64,000 bases of DNA from Pythium myriotylum. Lineage: Eukaryota; Oomycota; Peronosporomycetes; Pythiales; Pythiaceae. The notes beneath the pieces are model-generated. The model had not been told where the DNA came from and did not search any database. It saw nothing but the letters and a program-made list of their open reading frames with translations. Both the position numbers and the translations under genes were made by a program. Where the stretch lies: positions 2,604,001 through 2,668,000 of the forward strand of contig JALJCQ010000015.1 in assembly GCA_023091665.1 (NCBI GenBank), given 5' to 3'. The stretch's first letter is position 1. Every line of letters starts with the position of its first letter. Positions 33,978 through 43,396 of this stretch are shown piece by piece.

Positions 33978-35218
33978 TAGCCGAGAAGTCTGACAAGCAA
34001 ATGCCTCCTCAGATCCACCTGCAACTGGAGAGGTACTCGATCCCAGTGGACGAATTCGAGACACTTCTTCGCGAAGAGGTGGCATTACAACACCCCGAGT
34101 ACCTCGAAGAGTGTGTGCAGCGCGGTCTTGGGCCCGTTTTAACCGGAGGCCAACTCAGCGTTGCACGTGAGCAGACACCAGTAGTGGACGCAGAAGAAGG
34201 AGCTTTGGCAATGCTGATTCGGGAGCTGCGAAGTACACAACACGATCTATCTGTGGAAGAAGCTGCACCCTGGATACCGAACTCATCCGCCTCACTTCCT
34301 GTGTTGACACCCCCCGGGGCCTCGCCTCCGACTTCTGCAAATGAAATCACGTCTGAACGCAGCCGTGTGGGTGAAGACTCCAAAGTTTGGTCATCAATAA
34401 CGCTGACACAAAGTCAACGTGGTGAATATCTGGACGGAGGACCCGAGCGCATTCGCGACGCAGAGATCGTTGGATACACGGTTGTTGGCTCGCGTACCAG
34501 TAGAGATAAGAAACAGCTTGGTGTGCCAGTCACAACCCCGAAATCTGGTGCAGACCCAACATTTATGAGCGCACCATCATCCGCAGATTCAGTTCGATCG
34601 GATGGTGAAGTGGAGGTCGTGGGTGACTACGAAGCTCTCCCGTACCACGTTGCCGTGCGCTGCAGTCTCGGAGTGCTTGCCAAGTTCGTGGAGCTACTTA
34701 ATGAGAGAGTAAAGCCAAGCGACGATCCGAGAGCTACCATTACGATGAATCGCGTCGGGGCTGAAGTGACGACCACGAGAGAATCGATTTGTGCTGCCCA
34801 GTATGCATACTACATGGGCTATCGAGAAGTCGGTGATGCTCTTGCGGCTCGCATGGGAAATCCCCCCGTCACGACGACTTCTGCTGCTGCAAGTGTTGCT
34901 CTGAGAGAGGATGCCCATGACTTCCCATTCGTGCTTGTCGTACAAGAAAGTGAAGGTGACGTCGAGGAGTGCGAAGACTATATCGACGCCATGGACGAAG
35001 AGAACGGTGCGCTCGAGGCGACGATCGAAGCGGACGTGACGTGTCAACGTGTGGAAACTGTGCACTGGACACCCGTGGACTACGCGTGCCACCTCGGGTA
35101 CGTGGAGATTGCCAAGTACTTGTTCAAAGAAATCTACACGGAAGTTCCCATCAAAAACCGCATCCAAGCGATCAAGCACGCGCGAGACCGAGCCAAGGCT
35201 GCCGCTGCGCCAGCTTGA
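33977..35218 (+). pseudogene. 3' portion of the split ankyrin-type gene
   Basis: The second copy of the target duplication (33977-33993) leads in the same phase into a long open frame (KQMPPQIHLQLERYSIPV...) that ends at 35218. The region has an acidic Ser/Thr-rich middle and degenerate ankyrin-like helices (HVAVRCSLGVLAKFVELL, HWTPVDYACHLGYVEIAKYLFKEI). Before the insertion, the upstream ankyrin frame would have read directly into this segment, so I regard it as the original C-terminal part. A new short transcript starting at the ATG in KQMPP (34001) is possible. Confidence 0.6.
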
Positions 35219-35324
35219 GGTCGTCCGTTGTGTGTCATTCCGTAGGTGTACTACTGAGTGCATGGGAGCCATTTCCCGCGAGTCGTGTCTGTATTATTCA
35301 ATTGAGTATAATCCTAGCCCCTCA

Positions 35325-36385
35325 TATATCGCAGAACTCGCCAACTTTTTCTCCGTCTTATGCGTCCTGCTGACCTCGGATGACGGCTCTGTGCTGAGAT
35401 ATCTCGGTCAAACTCTTGTTGTCCCACAGTGCTGGTACCGCACCTAGTGCATGCACCCATTCCAGCCCATCCCAGCGCATGCGCATCTACCAACCACCCC
35501 ATCCCGGCTCCATCGCCGCCTCCAAGCCGACGTCCAGGAGCATGGTCTGCCGCGCCTCGGTCCTCTCGGCGACGCGCCGCCACCAGCCGCTGTATCAGTC
35601 GCTTCTTTCGCGTCTCGCGATGCGCAGACGCTGCACGAGCTCCATTGTCTCTCCCCATCAGCGCACGCGCGCCATGTCGCAGAGACTTGAGCTCTGAGTC
35701 CTGAACTCGATTTCCGACCGAAGCTCAGGCGAGCAAAGCGACTGCAGAGCAGCCGACGACCGCACGCCGCAGCGAGAAGCAGAGCGCAGAAGTGACCATG
35801 TAGACGCGCATGGCCATCGACGAAGTGAACACGGCGGCGCCGAGGCTGCTGAAGCCAACTATTCATACACCGTTCCCAGCGCAATCGCCAGTGCGTACAT
35901 ATGCTCCACCAGAGACGAACGTGAAGGCAACAGCGAAAGTTGTAGCCAGGGCGGCAACGACGGCGGCACGAAAGACAAAGAAGAAACCGTCACCAAAGAC
36001 CCCAGCGCCCGCTCAGCGCTGGGGGTGATCTGTGATGAGCATGATGTGTCGACCTCGACCATCCTCTGAAAGCCCATCCAGCAGCAACGACAGTGGCAGG
36101 CACTGAATGCCTCGAGCTTAGCCTGACAGAGCTTGCCGCCAAGACCAAGCGAGACGCTAAATTGCAGGAGTGTGGTGGCCACGACCGAGAAGGCGAGGAG
36201 GTCGCAAGTCCGAACCAGTCAACGGCGGGAACGAGACGGAACGGTGCGACCACCGTCGGTGAGCGCAAGTCTACGGATTCGGTGATGGCCAAACGGGATC
36301 ATTAAGCGAGGTGTGGACGCGGCAAAACCATGACCTTGGCGGGTGAGACGCTCTGAGTCAGGCTCCTCTGTGAGTAGACCGAATC
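35325..36385 (-). repeat. Dispersed ~1.05 kb repeat, copy 2 (inverted relative to copy 1)
   Basis: Reverse complement of 26031-27123. The GC-rich core (about 35440-35860) is nearly identical to copy 1; the edges are more diverged. Copy 2 lacks the roughly 50-base segment present in copy 1 and ends in TGAGGGG instead of a long G-run. Together the two copies flank an 8.2 kb segment holding member B and the ankyrin gene. Confidence 0.75.
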
Positions 36386-36632
36386 GTCATATGGATACTA
36401 TGCGTTCGGCTGCAAGTTTTATTGCTCAACCTTCACAATAGCTGATGTAGGCTAACAACCGATCACTACTTCGAACAGGCTCTTTCGAGCTTTATTCATT
36501 CGAGCATCTTGCACCACTTATACAACGTCGTAAACACAACCACCGAAACTTTCAATAAGATGATCATTCCAACCAGAACGACCTTTTTTTTAGCTGTGAT
36601 GGAAATTCGCAACTTCCTAGCATGTCAACTTA

Positions 36633-38762
36633 TCATTGCTGTGTCATTGGATGGCGACGGCTGTTCTCAAAATATACACACACACTGCGCTTTCGGCAAC
36701 GCGCACCGAACTGGAATATAAGCGAGATGATCTGGCTATCAAGTTGATGTAGAGCTCCCGCTTGACGGTTTGTCGTTTCACTCTCTCTTGTGACGCTCAA
36801 AAAGGCGATTTTCTGTCGAAGAGGCAACGGCAATAGTCGAACTGCAATTGGAACTTCGTACGGGAGAAATTCTGTGATACGGACAAGTTGGTCGGTCGGT
36901 ACATGGGCTCTGAAGCTGACAGTCAAGTGAAGTCTCTCGAGAACGGAGTTGGCTTTCAGCATTGTATGCAGCGATGACGAGACTTGAGGAAGCGGTGTTT
37001 CAACACCAGCAATGGTAATATCAAGCTCCCGCAGATGCTGTGCCATTCTGTGGCAGTTGTCGCCGAGCATTGAGAAGAAATCGTGCATCAGCGCAGTATC
37101 AGCAACACCGACGCCACACAACTCCAGTCTTTGGAGCTTGCATACACCCTTTTCGTAGTTTCGAGCGAATGAGTCGACGATTTTGATGTGGCCTCCGTGG
37201 AATAACTTCAACTCCTCTAAATTCGGGCACGCTTTGAGAATCTTCTCGATCGACTCGTCAAGACCAATCTTGATCTTGTGCAGTTCGATTGACTTGAGGT
37301 TTTCGCCCACCAATTGTAAAATGGACACCAACGGTGCAATCGATGAAGCTGTGATATCCTGGAACAATAGCTTCGGTATTGATCGAATAGCCGATCGAGC
37401 AGCCAACGTTTCAAGATGTTCAGATTCCGCGTCAAGTACCCACGCAGAGCCCCAGCCAGGAAGTAAAACTTCGTTCCATTCATTCGAAACCTTCTGAAGG
37501 ACACGGACAACCTGACCCTCGAGATGAATGACGGCGTCCACCCCAGAGGGTGCTTCAGTCTCAGGAGACAGCAACCGGAACTTGGACGCCTTAACGCTTC
37601 CGGCGTAATCTCGCCGCAACACCGTCTCAAAACTCTGAACGTGTTCCGATGTGAGCTCTGCTACATTTATGGATGCTTCAATCAGATGGTTCGACGCGTC
37701 TCGGCTGAATAGGGCGATCCCGATCCACTCCCATAAGTGGTTGTAATCGGCAGACGTCATTTTCAAGTCGATACTGTTGTGACGCTCACCTCGGACAGGC
37801 GGTACATTGATTGCGACTGCGTCGAGCGAGTTACTGTCGAGTAGCGCGGAGTATATAGCCGAGACGGTGCGACGAGGCATCTCAGCAGGAATGACGACAC
37901 GTTTCACTGCGCCACTCAACTCTGTTTGGCCGCTTACTCCTCGCACCCCTAGAAGTTGCCGAAGGCCAGTCGTGTACAGTTGTGCCCTATCAATTGTGAC
38001 ATCCATTTGATGTAGAGGTACCTCAAGCAACTCGACCCCGAGCGCCGCGATCTGGGCGCTGCTGAGAAAGGCGTTCGGTGACATGCTCTCTGCCACTGAG
38101 CCCGTGCTTATATCGGTGACGCGCATGAGCGGTCTCCACTTTTGCCGGTCAAACAAGCGTGCCTTCGACGTATCTCTCGCATGTTGGAGTGAGACAACTT
38201 GTAGTAGACTGAGCAATCGTTCCTCGATGGAGCCATTGTGGACCGCCAGCTCAACCGGGATCTCTAGTCGTTCGCGAGGAAGCGGTCGAGGCAACTTCTC
38301 ACACGAGGCCTCGCGTTGCTGGTAGAGATCTTCTAGGATTGCTCGGGCGCGCAGGTATTCTGGCGACCGCGCGCACTCGGCGCCGTCGACCACGATGCGC
38401 GAGCACCACTTGGCGATGTTCACGACGCCGTCGTCGGTCGATCGGAACGAGATCTTCCAGCCGAAGCGAAGCGCGCGTCCGTTCGCGGCCTCGATCCAGG
38501 CGCTCGCGTGCTTGGGCCACGCCGCCCCGAGCGCCACGCGCCACGCCGTGAAGTCGATCTCGCCCAGCAGCGTGAGCAGCTCCATGGCGTCGAACGCGCG
38601 CAGCTCGATGCCGCGGCTCGAGTCGCTGGCCATCTCGACCCAGACGACGCGGTCTCCGCGCGCGTTCCACGAGGCGGACCACTTGCCCAAGTCCACGAAG
38701 TCGCGCAGCACGCGCGTCCACGGCAGCATGAGCGCGCGCAGCTCGGCCGCCATGGTGGTCAT
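36633..38762 (-). CDS. LRR-like multigene family, member C (intact)
   Basis: Single exon, 709 aa from ATG at 38762 (a second ATG follows at 38753). No signal peptide or transmembrane helix. N-terminal block: LRALMLPWTRVLRDF, then AFDAMELLTLLGEIDFTAW and an alanine/tryptophan-rich helix. The middle is irregular leucine-rich sequence (VVIPAEMPRRTVSAIYSALL), with a conserved LLPGWGSAWV motif shared with member A. LRR-like repeats follow (ACPNLEELKLFHGG; KLQRLELCGVGV; HLRELDITIAGV). The C-terminus is KIAFLSV, then LIFQFGARCRKRSVCVYF. I do not recognise the family by name. Cytosolic location and protein-protein interaction are inferred from the repeats. The open frame over 2.1 kb argues for function. 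Confidence 0.75.
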   Translation of the reverse strand: MTTMAAELRALMLPWTRVLRDFVDLGKWSASWNARGDRVVWVEMASDSSRGIELRAFDAMELLTLLGEIDFTAWRVALGAAWPKHASAWIEAANGRALRFGWKISFRSTDDGVVNIAKWCSRIVVDGAECARSPEYLRARAILEDLYQQREASCEKLPRPLPRERLEIPVELAVHNGSIEERLLSLLQVVSLQHARDTSKARLFDRQKWRPLMRVTDISTGSVAESMSPNAFLSSAQIAALGVELLEVPLHQMDVTIDRAQLYTTGLRQLLGVRGVSGQTELSGAVKRVVIPAEMPRRTVSAIYSALLDSNSLDAVAINVPPVRGERHNSIDLKMTSADYNHLWEWIGIALFSRDASNHLIEASINVAELTSEHVQSFETVLRRDYAGSVKASKFRLLSPETEAPSGVDAVIHLEGQVVRVLQKVSNEWNEVLLPGWGSAWVLDAESEHLETLAARSAIRSIPKLLFQDITASSIAPLVSILQLVGENLKSIELHKIKIGLDESIEKILKACPNLEELKLFHGGHIKIVDSFARNYEKGVCKLQRLELCGVGVADTALMHDFFSMLGDNCHRMAQHLRELDITIAGVETPLPQVSSSLHTMLKANSVLERLHLTVSFRAHVPTDQLVRITEFLPYEVPIAVRLLPLPLRQKIAFLSVTRESETTNRQAGALHQLDSQIISLIFQFGARCRKRSVCVYFENSRRHPMTQQ

Positions 38763-39688
38763 TGCTTGTGGGAAGCGGCAGCGGCGATTTTGAGCCAAGC
38801 AGCGAGGCCACGGTCGACGACGGATCGAGCAATTGGATGAAATGGAGAGGACCAGGAATTGACCAATTGAGGAATGCGTTCATGGATGGAAGTCGCGGCC
38901 AGTGGACGAAATAGGAATCGTTCGAAATCGAAGAGCGGACCATTCTCGGTCTCAAAAGGGAGTGGAGAAACTTGGACGAGCGCCCTGGATGAGTGTGCCC
39001 AGGCATTTCGCGGCGAAGAATTCCACAACGCGTGCGGAAAAAGCGCTTCTCTAGATCAGCCGCTGATCGCCCTCCGCGAAGGGATCAGTTTCCATAATTA
39101 AATAAATCTGTCGCAGCAGAAATTGAGACTCAATCGCGCAATCCGTCGTTGGGCGCGTGTTCTTGCTCTTGCAACGCGTACACGCCTACGGTCGCGCTAG
39201 TACACATGAACATGGGGTGCTAATTTCTGGGAGATACTGTACCAATCTCGCGTTCGAGATCTCGCGAAGGGCACACGATCTTCTGGTCGGTCGCTGCAAG
39301 TCAATTAGCTCTTGTCGTTTAGTTAGGCCCTGTTTGGGGAGTCTCCAGACTTGTCTTCTGTGGATGCAAGCACCGTTTGACTACCTCTCCCTCCAATGTG
39401 AATGCCATTGTGTCATTGGGGTCAACGATGGGGCTGAATGCCATCGTGAACATCGCAGGCGACGACACCGATAATCGCATCGAGGCCCACAATAATGCGT
39501 TCTCGTTACTTTGGGATCGGTGTTTGTGATGGTTGGGTGTACGATAGCACTCGCATGTTGAGTCTAGTTTCGTCCCTCACGATTGCTCCACTCTGGAGAG
39601 CATCATCTTCAGCACCACAAAAGCCAGAAGTCACCATGAACATGGCCGCTATCTCCAAGCATTCTTGTTCCTACCCGTTTCTCCTCTC
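38763..39688. promoter_or_regulatory. Spacer with candidate Inr+FPR of member C
   Basis: On the minus strand GCATTCCTCAATTGG (38863-38877) resembles the oomycete GC-TCATTYYNCAWTTT core, about 105 bp upstream of the member C ATG. The rest (to 39688) lies between divergent genes and shows no supported coding sequence. Confidence 0.4.
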
Positions 39689-40507
39689 ATGACTTTGCTC
39701 AAGCGTGTCGCGATCGTTACCGGCGCTGCATCCGGCCTCGGTCGTGCCACAGCACAGCGCTTTGTAGACCAGGGTGCGAGCGTGATTCTATCGGACCTCG
39801 CCACAAGCGGAGGCGAGGCGGTGGCACAAAGCCTCGGATCCAGTGCTCGCTTCCATCCAACTGATATCACTAAGGTGGCGGACGTCAAAGGCGCTTTTGA
39901 TCTGGCCGAGCCGACGTTTGGGCACCCAGTGAATGTGCTGATCAATTGTGCTGGGGTGGGTGGTGTCAACCCAATCCTCGCAGACGACTCGATCGAGGCC
40001 TTCAAGAGGATCGTTGATGTCAACCTTGTGGGATCTTTCAATGTGGTGCATCTTGCAGCTCAGCGCATGGCGAAGGCACCGGCAAACGAAGACGGAGAGC
40101 GCGGTGTGATCATCAATGTCGCGAGCATTGCTGCCTTTGACGGCGGCATCGCTCAGTCGGCGTATGCGGCCAGCAAGGGAGGAGTCGCTGCGATGACGCT
40201 GCCTCTCGCACGCGAGTTCTCTGCCCTGGGTATCCGGATCAACACCGTGGCACCTGGTAGGGGGCGGTTGGGAAAGTGAGAAAAAAGACTGTTGCTGACC
40301 CCTTGTCCCGCAGGCTTGTTTGACACGGCTATCCTCTCGAACGCGACCCCGGAGTTGCGAAAGACTCTGGCTGCGTCCATTCCTTTTCCAAATCGTATGG
40401 GTCGACCGGAAGAGTTTGCTCGCTTTGTGGAAGCGCTTGTCGATAACACTATGATGAATGGGGAGATCATACGACAAGATGGAGGCCTTCGCATGGGCTT
40501 CTACTAG
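39689..40507 (+). CDS. HSD17B10: Short-chain dehydrogenase, 3-hydroxyacyl-CoA dehydrogenase type 2 (HSD17B10-like)
   Basis: Exons 39689-40256 and 40314-40507 are joined across a 57 bp intron (CTGAC branch site, CCGCAG acceptor), giving 253 aa, the normal family size. The NAD-binding motif TGAASGLG, the strand motif NCAGVGG, the catalytic Ser in NVASIAAFDG, Tyr/Lys in YAASKGG, and the APGLFDT segment across the splice site are all present. HSD17B10 oxidises short branched 3-hydroxyacyl-CoAs in mitochondria and in animals is also a subunit of mitochondrial RNase P. Only the dehydrogenase role is assumed here. There is no obvious cleavable presequence (MTLLKRVAIVTG). Confidence 0.9.
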
Positions 40508-41746
40508 TCGATTCGAGATCTCGTCGATGTGAGAGGCACGAAGAAAGTTCGCTATGTGTATGCGAGTCATTTGCGACAAATGCATTCTCTAATTCACCTT
40601 GACTGTGTACTGTGTTTCGTCTGTTCTCTCGGTCTGGAAAGGCTGTCTAGTCCTGCGTTCCCTGGGAGACTCAACGACTTCAAGTGCAGAATAGATCCTT
40701 CCGAAAGGTTACTGTAATATGTCATCTCTGATGCCGAAGTGCATCTTGCGATTCCGTCCCACAAGCGTATAACGAGGGAAGTCGCTGTCATCTGGCCCTC
40801 GTTGTTCTCCCAGGTCGGCACACCAGTAGAGTTACTCGTACAATAATCGTCTCTCATCGAACAGCACTGGTTGAAAGATGGAGGTCCGTATCCCTGGGTG
40901 GGAATCCGTCCAGTCAGCGCAACCCACGTCGACATTGAACTTCAATGCGTGGCACCGGTTTTGACCCGCAGAACGGAAACTGCAAACGGTAAGGTGTGGC
41001 TGCACGCCATCTCCACAAGCAGGATGGGCCTTCCTACCCTCCGAAAAACGAGCATCTCTGGAAGTTTCTCGCGCAGATATCTCCATCCTATTCGCACTGT
41101 TCAGCGTGATGGTGTCTATCGCTTTAACAAGTCTCCGCTGGGAGTAATCCGTGGTGACTTCAAGACGTTTACGCCCGCACCCATCAAAGCGTCCGGCAGG
41201 CTGAACCGCTGACCTTGTAGTCAACTTCAACCTGAGACGCATTGTCTCTTGCCGGTGCTCGAGTTTCCTGCAGCCGGGAAAATGACCATCGCGCCCTCCA
41301 CGTGGCGAAGTCGGAGAGGGAACCTCTCGTAGAAGGGCGAGCAAGTCCAGCAAAACGCGGTTGGCCACGATGGTCAATACAGTATGATCCAGCGGATCTC
41401 TTGAAAGCATTGTACTTGCTGAGGTGATGTGTTCGCTCCACGTTTGCCGCACTGGTCGGTGCGACTCATCAAACAGGATGCTCTTTCTCTCCTTTTCTCG
41501 CGAACTTCAGCTGTGCGCCATACTGACGCGGGGACTGAACACCGTCATCGGAGGCCGTGGGCTAGGGCTCATGGAGTAAACTGCGCGGTCCACCTCGCGT
41601 GATGACTCGGACCTTGAAGTCTCCTCTGGCCCTGTGCTGCTTCGTCCTTCACGACGGTCCCTCCTGATAGCTTCGCGCCGGTGCTTCCAACACTTCGACA
41701 TTTGACACCAACTGCTCACCTCCGTCGACTTGTGAAGGCTAGAACT
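40508..41746. other. 1.2 kb region with possible decayed coding sequence
   Basis: Minus-strand frames between 40594 and 41452 give protein-like but interrupted readings (for example VALTGRIPTQGYGPPSF, and LYWCADLGEQRGPDDSDF in another frame), and a plus-strand frame occurs at 40871-41212. None carries a domain I recognise, and the readings switch frame repeatedly, so this may be a dead gene or chance. The last 200 bp should hold the promoter of the alcohol dehydrogenase. Confidence 0.3.
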
Positions 41747-43009
41747 ATGCTCCGTGCTGCGACTCGCTTCCAGATTCCAGCCCGTCGCGCGATCCAGAGC
41801 TCCGCAAAGTCGTTCTCTGTGCTGGCCTCGTCGAACCCTCTTGCACTCCACGGACGTGGATGCCGCTGCGGTAACTGCAGTGGCCATGGACCAGGTTGCG
41901 CATGCGTCCGCTGCCAGTCGCGTGCAATCTCCGTCCAATCGCAGACAAAGTATGACATCCCCAAGACCCAGAAGGCGGTTGTGTTCGAGAAGAATGGAGC
42001 ACCATTGCAGGTGCACGAAGACTGGCCGGTCGTGCAGCCGGACGAGCTCAAGCCCGGCGAAGTGCTCGTGCGTCTCGCGTACTCTGGCGTCTGCCACACC
42101 GACCTCCACGTTTGGCTCGGCGACTGGCCGGTGGAAATCAATAACCCTCTTGTCGGAGGCCACGAAGGCGCAGGCTACGTTGCGGCGATCGGCAAGCACA
42201 CCAACACCAAGCTCAAGGTTGGTGACGCGGTTGGCGTCAAGTGGCTCGCCAACTCGTGCCTGGACTGCGAGGACTGTCGCAAGGCCCACGAACCGAATTG
42301 CGAGACCGCCGAGAACCACGGGTTCACGGTGGACGGCACGTTCCAGCAATGGTGTGTGTCCTACGCAGCGCACGTCACACCGATCCCGGAAGGACTGCCG
42401 TTGCCGGAGGCTGCGCCCGTCCTTTGTGCTGGCCTCACCGTGTACAAGGCACTCATGTCGTTCGACGGCCACCCGGGTGACTTCGTGGTGATCCCTGGTG
42501 CCGGCGGAGGACTTGGCCACTTGGCCTGCCAGTATGCACGCGCAATGGGCTACCGCGTCATTGCTATCGACTCGGGAGAAGACAAGCGCAAGCTCGTCGA
42601 GAGCTACGGCGTCACAGACTTTATTGACTACAAGCAAGGTGGCGCTGTGGACAAGGTCAAGGCTTTGACCGGCGGTCGTGGAGCCCACGCCACGATCGTC
42701 GTGGCGTCAGGGCCTGGCGCGTACCAAGACGCGCTGGATATGCTGCGTCCACACGGCGCGGTCGTCATGGTTGGCGCGCCGAAGGACACGAACATCTCGG
42801 CGAACGTCTTTGCTTCGGTGGGCCTGTCGCACCGCATCATCGGCTCCTACGTTGGAAGTCGCCAGGACGCTGTCGAGGCGCTCAAGCTCGCGGCCCGCGG
42901 CGACGTCAAGGTCAACTACGAGATCGAGAACCTGAGCAATCTGCCGAGCATCTTCGACCGCATGGCTGCGGGCAAAGTGCTCGGCCGGGTCGTCGTGGAC
43001 TGCGCGTAA
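41747..43009 (+). CDS. ADH1: Zinc-dependent alcohol dehydrogenase, mitochondrial-type, with extra CxCxxC pair
   Basis: Single exon, 420 aa from the ATG at 41747; the upstream frame starts at GTG. N-terminus MLRAATRFQIPARRAI is a probable mitochondrial presequence. The medium-chain ADH body follows with catalytic-zinc ligands in SGVCHTDLH, GGHEGAG and VLCAGL, the structural-zinc loop CLDCEDCRKAHEPNC, and the nucleotide motif GAGGGLGHLA. It resembles fungal ADH1-ADH3 (ethanol/acetaldehyde, NAD). Unusually, residues 39-56, between presequence and body, carry six cysteines as two CxCxxC motifs separated by six residues, probably an additional metal or redox site. Confidence 0.9.
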   Translation: MLRAATRFQIPARRAIQSSAKSFSVLASSNPLALHGRGCRCGNCSGHGPGCACVRCQSRAISVQSQTKYDIPKTQKAVVFEKNGAPLQVHEDWPVVQPDELKPGEVLVRLAYSGVCHTDLHVWLGDWPVEINNPLVGGHEGAGYVAAIGKHTNTKLKVGDAVGVKWLANSCLDCEDCRKAHEPNCETAENHGFTVDGTFQQWCVSYAAHVTPIPEGLPLPEAAPVLCAGLTVYKALMSFDGHPGDFVVIPGAGGGLGHLACQYARAMGYRVIAIDSGEDKRKLVESYGVTDFIDYKQGGAVDKVKALTGGRGAHATIVVASGPGAYQDALDMLRPHGAVVMVGAPKDTNISANVFASVGLSHRIIGSYVGSRQDAVEALKLAARGDVKVNYEIENLSNLPSIFDRMAAGKVLGRVVVDCA

Positions 43010-43396
43010 GCCACTGTGTGGAAAGGATGCCGTGACGTGGAGAGAGGCGAGTCCAGGAAATAATGCAATCGCGTTTGTGTTTCGTGGTCGTATATCCAAT
43101 AGGCCCGTATGTAGGTTAGATTCCGATGCCTCTACATCAACGTTGGCGTCGTCTTTGCTGCCTTTAAAGCAGCGAGATGCCTCCGTCCATCGCTTGATGA
43201 CGTCTCTTTAATTCAATTAATGCCGTGGTCTCAGTTTCAACGTGAGTATTGGGCAAGTTGACTTGGATCAGCTCGCTCGGCATGGTGGACGCCACGCGCC
43301 ATCAAGCGGGCTCTTTTTCGGCCAACCCGTCGTCATGCAGTCGTGGATTGGTTCAAATCCGCCAAACTGGCGTGTTCTCCGGGCTGAAGAGAGACC
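43010..43396 (+). promoter_or_regulatory. ADH 3' end and member D upstream region
   Basis: 387 bp without a gene. CTCAGTTTCAACGTG near 43228-43242 is a partial match to the Inr+FPR core, about 155 bp before the ATG of member D. Confidence 0.35.

Noticed and set aside
41507..42688. 393-codon open frame antisense to the alcohol dehydrogenase
   Set aside because: Antisense shadow of a GC-rich conserved gene; no domain and no ATG start.
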